Source: Paenibacillus dauci (GTDB lineage: Bacteria; Bacillota; Bacilli; Paenibacillales; Paenibacillaceae). From it: a stretch of 64,000 nucleotides of DNA. The stretch is taken from the NCBI RefSeq assembly GCF_000971985.1, contig NZ_KQ040798.1, positions 248,001-312,000 of the forward strand. The letters are read 5' to 3'. Both the position numbers and the translations under genes were made by a program. Numbering within the stretch: the first letter of the stretch is position 1; every line of letters starts with the position of its first letter. Under the pieces are notes generated by a model that saw only the letters and a program-made list of their open reading frames with translations, did no database searches and had not been told where the DNA came from. Shown here in pieces: positions 43,419-52,111 of the stretch.

Positions 43419-44177
43419 TCAATCCAGGGCAACCTTTTTTACGGGAGCAGAGCGTTCTACTTTGATTACCGGTTCGATAGCTACAGCCGATTCTATAGCT
43501 ACAATGCTCGGATGAGACTCCAGAGCTCCCTTGAATGAAGCGGTATGGGAGTATAATGTATATTTCTCAATCGCTTGCGCACGGCTGTTTACGCCCAGCT
43601 TGTCATAGATTTTACGCAAATAATTATCGACAGAACGCCGGCTTACACGGATCACATCAGCGATCTTGTCATATGTAAGCCCTTGTGTAATTTGAATCAT
43701 GATCGTGTGCTCGATTTGGGATAATTCAAAATAGCCATCTGTCGGAATCTCGGCAGGCACCGGTACCACGCCCTGATTCAGCCATGATAATGGAATAACA
43801 GTCAGTCCCTGTCTGAGACCATTAATAAGATGCAGCAGCTGCGCAGGTGAAGATTCCTTGGATAATACACCGCTTGCCCCCATACTCATGAGACCAGCAA
43901 ATAAGGATAAATTATTATCGCCTGTCAGCACAATCACATGACTCTCTGTACTGCTGCGTTTCATTTGACGCAAATAATGTTCGGCATTGCCCTCTGGCAG
44001 TGAGTCATCGAGCAGAATCAGATCCGGCTTGATACGTGCAGTAAGCTGAACACCTTCCTTGACGGAACTGGCAGTTGCCACGACACTCAGATCAGCCGTT
44101 TCTTCCAGTATTAGTTTGGTACCCAGCATCAATGCCGGATGATTATCGATAATGATAACCTTCCAAATACTCTCCAC
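43419..44177 (-). CDS. NarL/LuxR response regulator, ComA-like, with C-terminal tail
   Basis: A 252-residue regulator: receiver domain (1-120) with IIIDNHPALMLGTKLILEE, phospho-acceptor aspartate in DLILLDDSLP and lysine in GVLSKES, then a LuxR helix-turn-helix (about 150-205) with LTYDKIADVIRVSRRSVDNY. The N-terminus resembles ComA. A 45-residue tail rich in valine/isoleucine and alternating charges (SIVAIESAVAIEPVIKVERS) is unusual. There is no kinase gene beside it, so it is an orphan regulator here. The start codon is GTG. Confidence 0.87.
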   Translation of the reverse strand: MESIWKVIIIDNHPALMLGTKLILEETADLSVVATASSVKEGVQLTARIKPDLILLDDSLPEGNAEHYLRQMKRSSTESHVIVLTGDNNLSLFAGLMSMGASGVLSKESSPAQLLHLINGLRQGLTVIPLSWLNQGVVPVPAEIPTDGYFELSQIEHTIMIQITQGLTYDKIADVIRVSRRSVDNYLRKIYDKLGVNSRAQAIEKYTLYSHTASFKGALESHPSIVAIESAVAIEPVIKVERSAPVKKVALD

Positions 44178-44503
44178 TTGGACACTTCCTTCCTGTTTAT
44201 CATGGTTGTTTCTTTTATTACCGTATAGTTACATATCGGCTAGCAACCAATAATTTTTTATGCCATATTTTGCATTTATTTCAGATTATGTTTGGTATTT
44301 ATACCGATAGAAGACGATAGAAATGTCCAAATCCCAACTGTTTTTTTTATTTTCTTTTCAGGTATAAAAAAGCAGCCTATACCGCCGATAAGTTCTACAA
44401 AAGCGCAGAACAAGCTGCCTTTTTGGCAAATTAGACGGGTCGGAACGTACATGTTAGAATGTAGTCTGTTCGATAAATAATCGTATTATTGAGGTGATTC
44501 TGA
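44178..44503. promoter_or_regulatory. Divergent intergenic region with attenuator-like hairpin
   Basis: A 326-base gap. AAAAAGCAGC and GCTGCCTTTTT (about 44366-44423) with an inner GTTCT/AGAAC pair form a terminator-shaped structure on the plus strand, about 80 bases before the coiled-coil gene. It may be an attenuator; no gene is seen. Confidence 0.4.
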
Positions 44504-44911
44504 ATGGAGTCCAAAGCAGAGAATAATCCGCGTGTACGATCACGTTTCCAGCCCCCTAGAGGGTCCTCTGCCAAATGGTTTTTGGTGTTCTGGATATTGA
44601 TTATCGCGCTCGGTGCTACCGCAGCCTACCTATACAGCAATCATATGAAGCAGCAGATGATCACAGCGATCCAGGCCGATACACAACGTCAGATTGCTGC
44701 TCTGCATCAGGATTATGATGCCCGGTTCAAAGATATGTCCAAGGATATGAATGCACTTCAGAGCAAAGTGGAGTCCTTTAACGAGCTGCTTACCTTTACC
44801 AAGGATAACGCCAGCAGCAAAACAGACAACAGCAATAAATTATACACCCAGCTCAATGAAGTACAAAAGCAGCTGAATAACCTGCAAAAGAAAATGGAGC
44901 TGCTCAAATGA
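44504..44911 (+). CDS. Single-pass membrane protein with extracellular coiled coil
   Basis: A 135-residue protein: basic/proline cytoplasmic start, one membrane helix (about 24-45, KWFLVFWILIIALGATAAYL) and a long extracytoplasmic coiled coil (about 50-135) ending in repeated QLNEVQKQLNNLQKKMELL. No family recognised. Its stop overlaps the start of the downstream phosphodiester-glycosidase gene (ATGA), so the two are translationally coupled and may work together at the membrane. Confidence 0.75.
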   Translation: MESKAENNPRVRSRFQPPRGSSAKWFLVFWILIIALGATAAYLYSNHMKQQMITAIQADTQRQIAALHQDYDARFKDMSKDMNALQSKVESFNELLTFTKDNASSKTDNSNKLYTQLNEVQKQLNNLQKKMELLK

Positions 44912-45975
44912 ACCGGAATGTCAAAAGAATAAATCGTTTTTTTATGCTGGCGACTGCTCCCTTTATCGGATTACTATTAGTGATGCTGCTGCAATCCAAA
45001 TCTATGACTGTACCACTGCATCTGGAGGAATATGCACCTGCTGCCAGCCTGGATGCGCAATCCGGCGAGATTTTGAACACACTGGATCAAGCGGAAAAGA
45101 TTGCTGTTCAGACATCCGCTTCGATCGAGAAGACAACCCGGCTGTATAACAAGACCACCACAGCCATGTCTTCTATCGTCAAAGCAGCCTCTACCCAGGC
45201 GGCCAAGCCGGAGCAAATCTATAATCGGCGTATCACTTCCAAACTGGGTGCAGCGAGTGAACGGGTCAATAGCAACAAAATTCATATCGAATTGTACCGG
45301 CTGAATCCAGGAACCTACAAAGCCTACGCCATGAAGATTAAGCTCAAAGACCCGCATGCCATGAAAATGACTCTGGGTAAAGATGCTTACGGCGGTGCAG
45401 AGACTACCTTAACTGCTGTACAGCGGTATGGAGCAATCGCAGGCATTAACGCCGGGGGATTTGCAGACGCAGGTGGCAAGCGTTATCCGCTTAGTACAAC
45501 GGTATTGAACGGAAGATATGTGAATGGATTCGAAGCGACTTTCAAGGATCTGTTCTTTGTAGGATTGAATGATTCAGGCAAGCTGATTGGCGGCAAATTC
45601 ACCAGCAAAGCCAAATTGGATGCACTTAGTCCTTCCTTTGGCGCTTCTTTTGTACCTGTATTGATTCAGAACGGCAAAAAGACCCCTATTCCGGCCAAAT
45701 GGCAAAAAACACCGTTGCGTGCTCCGCGTACAGTGATTGGCAAGTACAAGGATGATCAGATTATTATTATGACTGCAGATGGTTATAATGAAAATGGCAG
45801 TTCCGGCGCTACTCTCAAGGAGCTTCAGGACAAAATGTACAACATGGGCGTGACCGATGCCTATAATCTGGATGGTGGAGGTTCTACTTCGCTTATTCTG
45901 AACGGACGTGTAGTCAATAGACCTTCAGATGGCAATCTGCGCCCGGTAGCTACCAACTTTTTGTTTTTCAAATAA
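44908..45975 (+). CDS. Phosphodiester glycosidase (NAGPA domain) protein, membrane-anchored
   Basis: A 355-residue protein: N-terminal helix (about 12-29), a spacer of about 80 residues, then a NAGPA-type domain (about 110-355). Signatures are AIAGINAGGFADAGG, FKDLFFVGL, PRTVIGKYKD, IIIMTADGY and VTDAYNLDGGGSTSLILNGR. Bacterial members hydrolyse sugar phosphodiesters, often in the cell envelope. The substrate is unknown, with teichoic acid-like polymers or exopolysaccharide as guesses. It is coupled to the upstream coiled-coil gene by a 4-base overlap. Confidence 0.88.
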   Translation: MNRNVKRINRFFMLATAPFIGLLLVMLLQSKSMTVPLHLEEYAPAASLDAQSGEILNTLDQAEKIAVQTSASIEKTTRLYNKTTTAMSSIVKAASTQAAKPEQIYNRRITSKLGAASERVNSNKIHIELYRLNPGTYKAYAMKIKLKDPHAMKMTLGKDAYGGAETTLTAVQRYGAIAGINAGGFADAGGKRYPLSTTVLNGRYVNGFEATFKDLFFVGLNDSGKLIGGKFTSKAKLDALSPSFGASFVPVLIQNGKKTPIPAKWQKTPLRAPRTVIGKYKDDQIIIMTADGYNENGSSGATLKELQDKMYNMGVTDAYNLDGGGSTSLILNGRVVNRPSDGNLRPVATNFLFFK

Positions 45976-45996
45976 TCCGAATCCTATAAACATATC

Positions 45997-46057
45997 AAAA
46001 GCCCCCACTTCCTCGCTACTGGTTCCGTACCAGCAGATCAAGGAAGCGGGGGCTTTG
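45997..46057 (+). terminator. Terminator after the NAGPA gene
   Basis: AAAGCCCCCACTTCCT and AGGAAGCGGGGGCTTT arms with one mismatch, 25 bases after the stop. Confidence 0.8.
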
Positions 46058-46078
46058 ATGTTATTGCTTATAATCATG

Positions 46079-46136
46079 CATTTATGGTCAGCCTGATGCA
46101 GCACATTCTCCTCGCAATCCAAGCTGACCATAAATG
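46079..46136. repeat. 14-bp perfect inverted repeat
   Basis: CATTTATGGTCAGC (46079-46092) and GCTGACCATAAATG (46123-46136) around a 30-base loop, downstream of the AbrB gene on its strand. No T-run follows, so it is not a standard terminator. Confidence 0.6.
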
Positions 46137-46152
46137 TTACTCATTAAATGAA

Positions 46153-46407
46153 TTAGGCATTTTTGGGAATCAAATTCATTTCTGTTACGCACTGACCACA
46201 GATATAACGTTCTTTGAATTCGCTAACTTCTTCCATGGATCCGCAGAACACGCATTTTGGACGGTATCTCTCCAAAATGATATGGTCGCCTTGAACGAGG
46301 ATTTCTACAGGATCTCCTTCATTCATTTGATATCTTTTGCGCAATGATTTTGGTAATACGATTCTTCCCAATTGATCTACTTTACGTACAACGCCTGCCG
46401 GTTTCAT
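46153..46407 (-). CDS. abrB: AbrB-type transition-state regulator with zinc-ribbon-like tail
   Basis: An 84-residue DNA-binding protein. Residues 1-50 form the swapped-hairpin AbrB domain (MKPAGVVRKVDQLGRIVLPK, DPVEILVQGDHIILERY). The tail has two CxxC pairs (C52/C55 and C70/C73), suggesting a bound zinc, in place of the B. subtilis AbrB oligomerisation domain. The ATG at 46407 follows GAGGTG by nine bases; the frame extends upstream to 46434 without a ribosome binding site. It probably represses stationary-phase genes during growth. Confidence 0.88.
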   Translation of the reverse strand: MKPAGVVRKVDQLGRIVLPKSLRKRYQMNEGDPVEILVQGDHIILERYRPKCVFCGSMEEVSEFKERYICGQCVTEMNLIPKNA

Positions 46408-46629
46408 ACTAATATACACCTCTCTGTTATTCATTCTGTCGCATTATTGCTAATGCTGCTTGTAGAAGTAAAGGAAAATAAAAGAATCACAAAATTTGGA
46501 ATATCAGCTATATATTCACTTAATTCCGCTTTTCTTAAATATTCTCCGCTTACTTCTCGAATCCTGCTAACTTTTACTAATTTCTATTCTTTCTTTTAGA
46601 AACCGTGCTTTTCTCACCGGGAGCTATGA

Positions 46630-47094
46630 TTATTTCATCCCAGGGAAATCCAATTGACGAAGCGCCTCATATACAATAATAGCTGCCGAGTTAGAAAGAT
46701 TCAGCGAACGTACATTATCGGTCATTGGCATTTTCATGGCTGTCTCCGGATTAGCTGCGATCAGCTCGGGTGGTAAGCCCTTGGTTTCTTTGCCAAATAC
46801 AAAAAAATCACCATCTTGAAACTTAAAATCAGAGTATCTGTTTTTAGCTTTTGTAGTTGCATAGAAAAAGCGATGTCCAGTATAGGACTTTTGTACTTCT
46901 TCGAATGAGTCATGATACTCAATATTGACAGCATGCCAGTAATCGAGTCCTGCTCTTTTTAGGGTAGCATCGTCTGTTCTGAAGCCTAAAGGACGTACAA
47001 GATGCAGGTAAATTCCTGTAGCTGCGCATGTTCTGGCAATATTTCCGGTGTTAGCTGGTATCTCTGGTTCCACCAATACGATGTGTAGTGCCAT
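46630..47094 (-). CDS. trmL: tRNA (cytidine(34)-2'-O)-methyltransferase
   Basis: A 154-residue SPOUT-family methyltransferase that modifies the wobble base of tRNA-Leu isoacceptors. The family start MALHIVLVEPEIPANTGNIA, the middle FVFGKETKGLP and the knot region MPMTDNVRSLNLSNSAAIIV are all typical and the length is normal. It is a stand-alone gene between abrB and serC with ribosome binding site AGGTGG. Confidence 0.95.
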   Translation of the reverse strand: MALHIVLVEPEIPANTGNIARTCAATGIYLHLVRPLGFRTDDATLKRAGLDYWHAVNIEYHDSFEEVQKSYTGHRFFYATTKAKNRYSDFKFQDGDFFVFGKETKGLPPELIAANPETAMKMPMTDNVRSLNLSNSAAIIVYEALRQLDFPGMK

Positions 47095-47184
47095 AGTTCT
47101 GTTTCCACCTTTTTTATAGTACTTTTTGATTATAACCTATCTCGGTAAATTGCGACAGCTTTTGACAAAAAATAGTTGAATTTT

Positions 47185-47216
47185 TTTAAAAAAGCCTCCC
47201 CTTGCGGGAAGGCTTT
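47185..47216 (-). terminator. Terminator of serC
   Basis: AAAGCCTTCCC and GGGGAGGCTTT arms on the minus strand followed by TTTTTT, 38 bases after the serC stop. Confidence 0.85.
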
Positions 47217-47254
47217 AAGTATTTACGCTAATATGGAGGTAAAAGTTGCTCTGT

Positions 47255-48343
47255 TTAGCTATTTTTTGTCTGGAAATCTTTCATGAATTCGACCAGCGCT
47301 TCACAGCTCTCATAAGGAACAGCATTGTAGATCGATGCACGCAATCCGCCAACGCTACGATGACCTTTGAGACCGACAAATCCGGCCTGCTCGGACGCTT
47401 TGGCAAATGCTTTGTCCAGTTCCTCGGAAGACAAGCGGAATGTAATATTCATATTGGAGCGGCTGGACACTTCTGCAGCTCCCTTGTAGAAGCCTCCACT
47501 CTCATCAATCGCATCGTAAATCAGAGCAGCCTTACGCTCATTATTACGGGCTACACCTTCAAGTCCACCTTGCTCCTCGATCCATTTGAGTACTTCGTTG
47601 ACCATATAGATGGCAAATGAAGGCGGTGTATTATAGAGAGAATTATTTTTCAGATAGGTGCTGTAGCGCATAATGGTCGGAATACTTTTTGGCGAATTGG
47701 CAAGAAGCTCTTCACGAGCTACGACTACCGTTACTCCGGATGGACCCAGATTTTTCTGTGCGCCGGCATAGATCATGCCAAACTGGCTCATATCCAGCGG
47801 ACGGCTCAGAATATCACTGGACATATCTACAATGAGTGGAACATTGCCGGTATCCGGGAACTCTTTGTACTGGATACCACCAATCGTCTCATTGGAAGTC
47901 ACATGCAGGTAGGCTGCATTGTCCGGGATCTGGATATCTTCCAGAGCAGGAATCTGCATGAAGTCCTGAGCTTCGGAGGAAGCTGCTACGTGCGCCTCAC
48001 CGATCAGCTTGGCCTCACTGATCGCTTTATCTGCCCAGCTGCCAGTCGCTACATAACTGGCTACCTGGCCTTCACCCAGCAGGTTCAGGGGCAGCATGGC
48101 AAATTGTGTGCTTGCTCCACCTTGCAGGAACAGAACCTTGTATCCTTCCGGATTACCCAGCAGGGATAACAGACGCTGCTGTGCTTCATTATGTACAGCT
48201 TCGTAGACGGCACCACGGTGCGACATCTCCATAATAGACATTCCGTTACCCTGATAGTCTACAAATTCCTTCTGGGCACGTTCCAGCACTTCCAGCGGCA
48301 GTGCTGCCGGGCCGGCATTAAAATTATAAGCTCTCTTGGTCAT
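47255..48343 (-). CDS. serC: Phosphoserine aminotransferase
   Basis: A PLP enzyme of about 362 residues converting 3-phosphohydroxypyruvate and glutamate to phosphoserine. Family signs are RAYNFNAGPAALPLEVLE, FLQGGASTQFAMLPLNLL, the PLP-lysine region IYAGAQKNLGPSGVTVV and the C-terminal GLKGHRSVGGLRASIYNAV. I place the start at the ATG 48343, eight bases after AAAGGGTGG; a GTG at 48355 overlaps that site. Single-gene unit with its own terminator. Confidence 0.96.
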   Translation of the reverse strand: MTKRAYNFNAGPAALPLEVLERAQKEFVDYQGNGMSIMEMSHRGAVYEAVHNEAQQRLLSLLGNPEGYKVLFLQGGASTQFAMLPLNLLGEGQVASYVATGSWADKAISEAKLIGEAHVAASSEAQDFMQIPALEDIQIPDNAAYLHVTSNETIGGIQYKEFPDTGNVPLIVDMSSDILSRPLDMSQFGMIYAGAQKNLGPSGVTVVVAREELLANSPKSIPTIMRYSTYLKNNSLYNTPPSFAIYMVNEVLKWIEEQGGLEGVARNNERKAALIYDAIDESGGFYKGAAEVSSRSNMNITFRLSSEELDKAFAKASEQAGFVGLKGHRSVGGLRASIYNAVPYESCEALVEFMKDFQTKNS

Positions 48344-48521
48344 CTCTTTCTCCACCCTTTCAATTCAGCGTTATACCTTTAATCCGTTAATACGATGATG
48401 TCAGGTTTGTGATAATTATCGATATGATATCAGCAATTGCCAGGACGAGCAAGTGCTTTTTGTCACTATGGTATCTAGTCGACAGCTATCTTTATTTTAT
48501 TTCAATAGTATTAATTTCATT

Positions 48522-48555
48522 TAAAAAATCCTCCGGAGTCGCAGTTCCGGAGGAT
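48522..48555 (-). terminator. Terminator of the glutamine synthetase gene
   Basis: ATCCTCCGGA and TCCGGAGGAT arms with a T-run on the minus strand, 44 bases after the stop. Confidence 0.9.
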
Positions 48556-48598
48556 CGTGGGATTACAGGATTGATCTGCTTCGCTGGTATACAGCGGA

Positions 48599-50023
48599 TT
48601 AGCAGTCGTAGTACAGGCTGAACTCGTGCGGATGTACGCGAATAGCTACATCTTTGGCTTCAGCACGTTTGAATGCAATATAGTTGGCGATAAAGTCTTT
48701 GCTAAATACGCCGCCTTCTGTCAGGAATTCATGATTTTTCTCCAGCTCGTCCAGTGCTTCTTCGAGGGAAGCCGGTACACTGCGGATGCCTGCTTTGTCT
48801 TCGTCAGACAGTTCATAGATGTTTTTGTCAAAAGGTCCATAACCCAGTTCACGTGGGTCCATTTTCTTTTTGATTCCATCTAGGCCAGCCATCAGCATTG
48901 CGGAGAATGCCAGATAAGGGTTAGCTGTGGAGTCCGGTGTACGGAACTCGATACGACAGCCTTTTGGTGTAACGGATGCGATTGGAATACGAACTGCTGC
49001 AGAACGGTTACCTTTGGAGAATACAAGGTTAACCGGTGCTTCATAACCAGGAACCAGACGTTTGAAAGAGTTCGTGCTCGGGTTGGTCAGAGCGATCAGC
49101 GCTGGAGCATGGTACAGAATACCGCCCAGATAGTGCATTGCCATTTCACTCAGGTTGGCATAAGAACCTTTTTCATAGAACAGTGGTGTGTCACCATCGA
49201 AGATCGATTGGTGAACGTGCATTCCGCTACCATTGTCGCCAAACAGCGGTTTTGGCATGAATGTTGCTGTTTTGCCGTATTGATGTGCAGTATTGTGCAC
49301 GATGTATTTGTATTTCAGCAGATTATCCGCTGTGCAGCGCAGCGTATCAAAACGGAAGTTGATTTCTGCCTGACCGGCAGTTGCTACTTCATGGTGATGA
49401 CGCTCGATTTTGAGGCCGGCTTCTTCAAGCAGGCGACACATTTCGCTGCGGATATCTTGCTGGGAATCTACAGGAGCTACCGGTACATATCCGCCTTTTT
49501 TACGGATTTTGAAGCCCATGTTGCCGCCTTCTTCAGCACGGTTGCTGTTCCAGAAAGCTTCGTTGGAGTCCACAGAGTATGTGGATTCATTCATTCCGCT
49601 ATGATAACGAACATCGTCAAAGATGAAAAATTCGGATTCAGGGGCAAAGAACGCCGCCGTACCTACACCGCTGGATTGCAGATATTCTTCTGCTTTCTCG
49701 GCGATACCGCGAGGGTCACGCTCATAGCGCTCTCCGTCCGGAGTGTAGATGTTGCACATAACGTTCAGTGTTGGGTGAGCGGTAAACGGATCAACGAATA
49801 CGGACTCGGGATCTGGCATCATAACCATATCCGACTCTTCAATTCCACGGAAACCAGGAATGGAAGAACCATCAAAAGCTACACCATTTACAAACGTATC
49901 CTCATCCACTTCAGTAGCTGGCAAAGAGATATGGTGTGCACGACCAGACAAATCCACAAAACGGAAATCGAACCACTCAATATTGTTTTCTTGTGCGAGT
50001 TTCAATACATTTTCTACCGGCAT
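48599..50023 (-). CDS. glnA: Glutamine synthetase, GSI-beta type
   Basis: Makes glutamine from glutamate, ammonia and ATP. At about 474 residues it is longer than the B. subtilis GSI-alpha enzyme (about 444). It has the insert typical of GSI-beta enzymes (MGFKIRKKGGYVPVAPVDSQ followed by QDIRSEM) and HHHEVATAGQAEINFRF. The position of the adenylylated tyrosine reads KNIYELSDED, so the tyrosine is present. Active-site motifs GFRGIEESDM, ESEFFIF, NGSGMHVHQS and NRSAAVRIP are intact. The ATG at 50023 follows GGGGAGGA; 17 extra upstream codons lack a site. No glnR gene is linked, but a GlnR/TnrA-type box lies upstream. Confidence 0.94.
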   Translation of the reverse strand: MPVENVLKLAQENNIEWFDFRFVDLSGRAHHISLPATEVDEDTFVNGVAFDGSSIPGFRGIEESDMVMMPDPESVFVDPFTAHPTLNVMCNIYTPDGERYERDPRGIAEKAEEYLQSSGVGTAAFFAPESEFFIFDDVRYHSGMNESTYSVDSNEAFWNSNRAEEGGNMGFKIRKKGGYVPVAPVDSQQDIRSEMCRLLEEAGLKIERHHHEVATAGQAEINFRFDTLRCTADNLLKYKYIVHNTAHQYGKTATFMPKPLFGDNGSGMHVHQSIFDGDTPLFYEKGSYANLSEMAMHYLGGILYHAPALIALTNPSTNSFKRLVPGYEAPVNLVFSKGNRSAAVRIPIASVTPKGCRIEFRTPDSTANPYLAFSAMLMAGLDGIKKKMDPRELGYGPFDKNIYELSDEDKAGIRSVPASLEEALDELEKNHEFLTEGGVFSKDFIANYIAFKRAEAKDVAIRVHPHEFSLYYDC

Positions 50024-50162
50024 TTGTACTTTCCTCCCCAAATTTCCGAACATTACAACTTTTCTGATGTACAATGTTCATTTTCTCGTTTTTTTTCTTT
50101 CGTCATTATAAAACGTAAAACCTGACATCGTCAATAGCCATGTTAGATATTTCTGATCGGAA

Positions 50163-50179
50163 TGTAAGATATGCTTACA
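50163..50179. promoter_or_regulatory. GlnR/TnrA box upstream of glnA
   Basis: TGTAAGATATGCTTACA fits TGTNA-N7-TNACA exactly, 140 bases upstream of the glutamine synthetase start. It indicates nitrogen control by a GlnR/TnrA protein encoded elsewhere. Confidence 0.75.
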
Positions 50180-50454
50180 CATTATAGCTTACCAAAAAAG
50201 AAATTGGCTCGTCAATTCTACTCCAGAAATACGATAATACCACCATGCTTTAACGCGTCGAATCAATGTTTAAATGGCATCATACTTCATCTGCACAGAA
50301 ACTACAAGTGCCGCTTTTGAATATTTTTTTGTCAATGCCTGTTCATTCCCAGCTTTATAATGGCGGCATTCCGCTCTGTATGCGGACTTTTAACAGGTAT
50401 TCTAGCAGCTGATTATCTGCTTATTTCCTAGCAGAATTGCAGTATAAGGTATAA

Positions 50455-50488
50455 CAAAAAGACCGGTTCTACGTAGAGACCGGTCTTT
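50455..50488 (-). terminator. Terminator of the DAHP synthase gene
   Basis: AAAGACCGGT and ACCGGTCTTT arms with a T-run on the minus strand, 55 bases after the aroF stop. Confidence 0.88.
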
Positions 50489-50542
50489 CAAAAGGATCGT
50501 TAAATATATTGTGCAGCCCAAAATAGTCTATCTAAATACAGC

Positions 50543-51607
50543 TTAGCGCTGCAGCTGTGGAGCAAAAGATTCTGCTGGCGCTTTTGGCGTAGCAAAGCTT
50601 TTCCCGATAATCGGAGACAGCTGCTCCAGCTCACGCAGCAGACGGGCAAACTGATCCGGGAACAGGGACTGTACACCATCTCCGGTCATGGAATTATCTG
50701 GGTCGGTATGCATTTCGATAATCAGTCCGTCTGCACCAGCTGCGACCGAGGCACGGGTCATCGGCTCGACCAACTCGCGTCGCCCTGTACCATGACTTGG
50801 GTCAGAGATAACCGGCAAATGACTGAGATGCTGCAGAACCGGAATAGCCGATAGATCCAGCGTATTACGGGTGTAGGACTCGAATGTACGTATGCCGCGT
50901 TCGCACAGCATAACATCCGGATTACTGCCAGCCAGAATGTATTCGGCCGCATTCAGCAATTCATCGTAGGTCGCACTGAATCCACGCTTGAGCAGAACCG
51001 GTTTGCGTACTTCTCCCAGTTTGCGCAGCAAATCGAAATTCTGCATATTGCGTGTACCTACCTGCAGAATATCTGCGTATTCGGCACAAATATCCACATA
51101 TTCGGGTGTCATGACTTCCGTAATCGTGAGCAGTCCATGTTTTTTGCCTGCTTCGGCCATCATGATCAAGCCTTCAACGCCCACCCCTTGGAAGCTGTAT
51201 GGACCGGTACGCGGCTTGAATGCTCCGCCACGCAGTACCTGACCGCCTGCTGCTTTGACGAGTCTTGCAATTTCATCGATTTGTTCGGCAGATTCTACGG
51301 CACATGGACCGCCCATAACGACCAACTCGCCGCCGCCAATTTTGACATCACCGATCTGAATAACTGTATTTTCCGGATGGAACTCCCGGCTTGCCAGTTT
51401 GTATGATTTAGATACTTTTTCTACTTTTTCTACACCTGGTAGCTGCTGCAGGCGTTCTACCAGAGAAGGTTTGATACTGCCAATCATGCCAACGACCGTA
51501 TGATCCGGCGCATGGGCAATATGTGCCTGTACACCCTCCTGCTCGATAACTTCAACAATGTGATTGAGCTGCTCGCGTGCAGCCTGTTTGGATACGATAG
51601 TAATCAT
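50543..51607 (-). CDS. aroF: 3-deoxy-7-phosphoheptulonate synthase (DAHP synthase)
   Basis: First enzyme of the shikimate pathway, joining phosphoenolpyruvate and erythrose-4-phosphate. The 354-residue form has an N-terminal ferredoxin-like regulatory domain (about 1-70) and a type I-beta barrel. Motifs are LVVMGGPCAVESAEQIDEIA, LRGGAFKPRTGPYSFQG, GTRNMQNFDLL, KPVLLKRG and PVISDPSHGTGRR. The fused N-terminal domain suggests feedback control by an aromatic amino acid. Single-gene unit. A 500-base upstream region contains an inverted repeat but no recognised riboswitch. Confidence 0.95.
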   Translation of the reverse strand: MITIVSKQAAREQLNHIVEVIEQEGVQAHIAHAPDHTVVGMIGSIKPSLVERLQQLPGVEKVEKVSKSYKLASREFHPENTVIQIGDVKIGGGELVVMGGPCAVESAEQIDEIARLVKAAGGQVLRGGAFKPRTGPYSFQGVGVEGLIMMAEAGKKHGLLTITEVMTPEYVDICAEYADILQVGTRNMQNFDLLRKLGEVRKPVLLKRGFSATYDELLNAAEYILAGSNPDVMLCERGIRTFESYTRNTLDLSAIPVLQHLSHLPVISDPSHGTGRRELVEPMTRASVAAGADGLIIEMHTDPDNSMTGDGVQSLFPDQFARLLRELEQLSPIIGKSFATPKAPAESFAPQLQR

Positions 51608-52036
51608 ATTTATTCTTCCTTCCGTATTTGAAATAAATGATTGCCCGGATATTCTAATCCGGTTATAGCAGTTAGCCGGTCACCCTATGATCCGATATGA
51701 CCTGATAATCTAAATAACTTGAATAACGTGCTATCTAAAGAGTCGAAAATTTTTCAACAAGTTATTTATATGAATACCTACTGCTTAAGATAGGTACAAT
51801 AAATACCCATCCGAGGAGACCAGTTTATTGTACTATCCAAGTGAATAATCCAAAGTACACATTCAACTTTAGTACTGGTTCGCTTTTAAGCTTTTTAGCT
51901 TTTAATCACTAAAGCAAATATACAAGAAATAGTATAGTCTGTCAAGCCGTTATCTCCTCCTGCATAGTGTAAGCATCTTGTTATATAATGCAAAAACTTA
52001 TACGTATTATCTAAACATAACTCATCTATAAATGAA
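51608..52036. promoter_or_regulatory. Leader/promoter region of aroF with inverted repeats
   Basis: No gene is seen. GTACAATAAA (51794-51803) and TTTATTGTAC (51824-51833) form a perfect 10-bp inverted repeat. CCGGAT/ATCCGG near 51641-51662 forms a second small hairpin close to the start codon. No T-box sequence was found. Confidence 0.45.
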
Positions 52037-52078
52037 AGAAAAGTGCCTGTTCTTTTGCAGAACAGACACTTCTTTTTT
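52037..52078. terminator. Terminator of ispH
   Basis: AAGTGCCTGTTCT and AGAACAGACACTT arms with one mismatch and T-rich runs on both sides. Confidence 0.82.
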
Positions 52079-52111
52079 ACAATTTTATGAACGTAATGAT
52101 GGATTAATCGA

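Noticed and set aside
44292-44480. A 62-codon ORF between the ComA-like regulator and the coiled-coil gene
   Set aside because: No ribosome binding site, and it runs through the terminator-like hairpin at 44366-44423.
49109-50125. A 338-codon open frame opposite the glutamine synthetase gene
   Set aside because: Antisense to an intact, strongly conserved enzyme gene and extending across its promoter; no motif.
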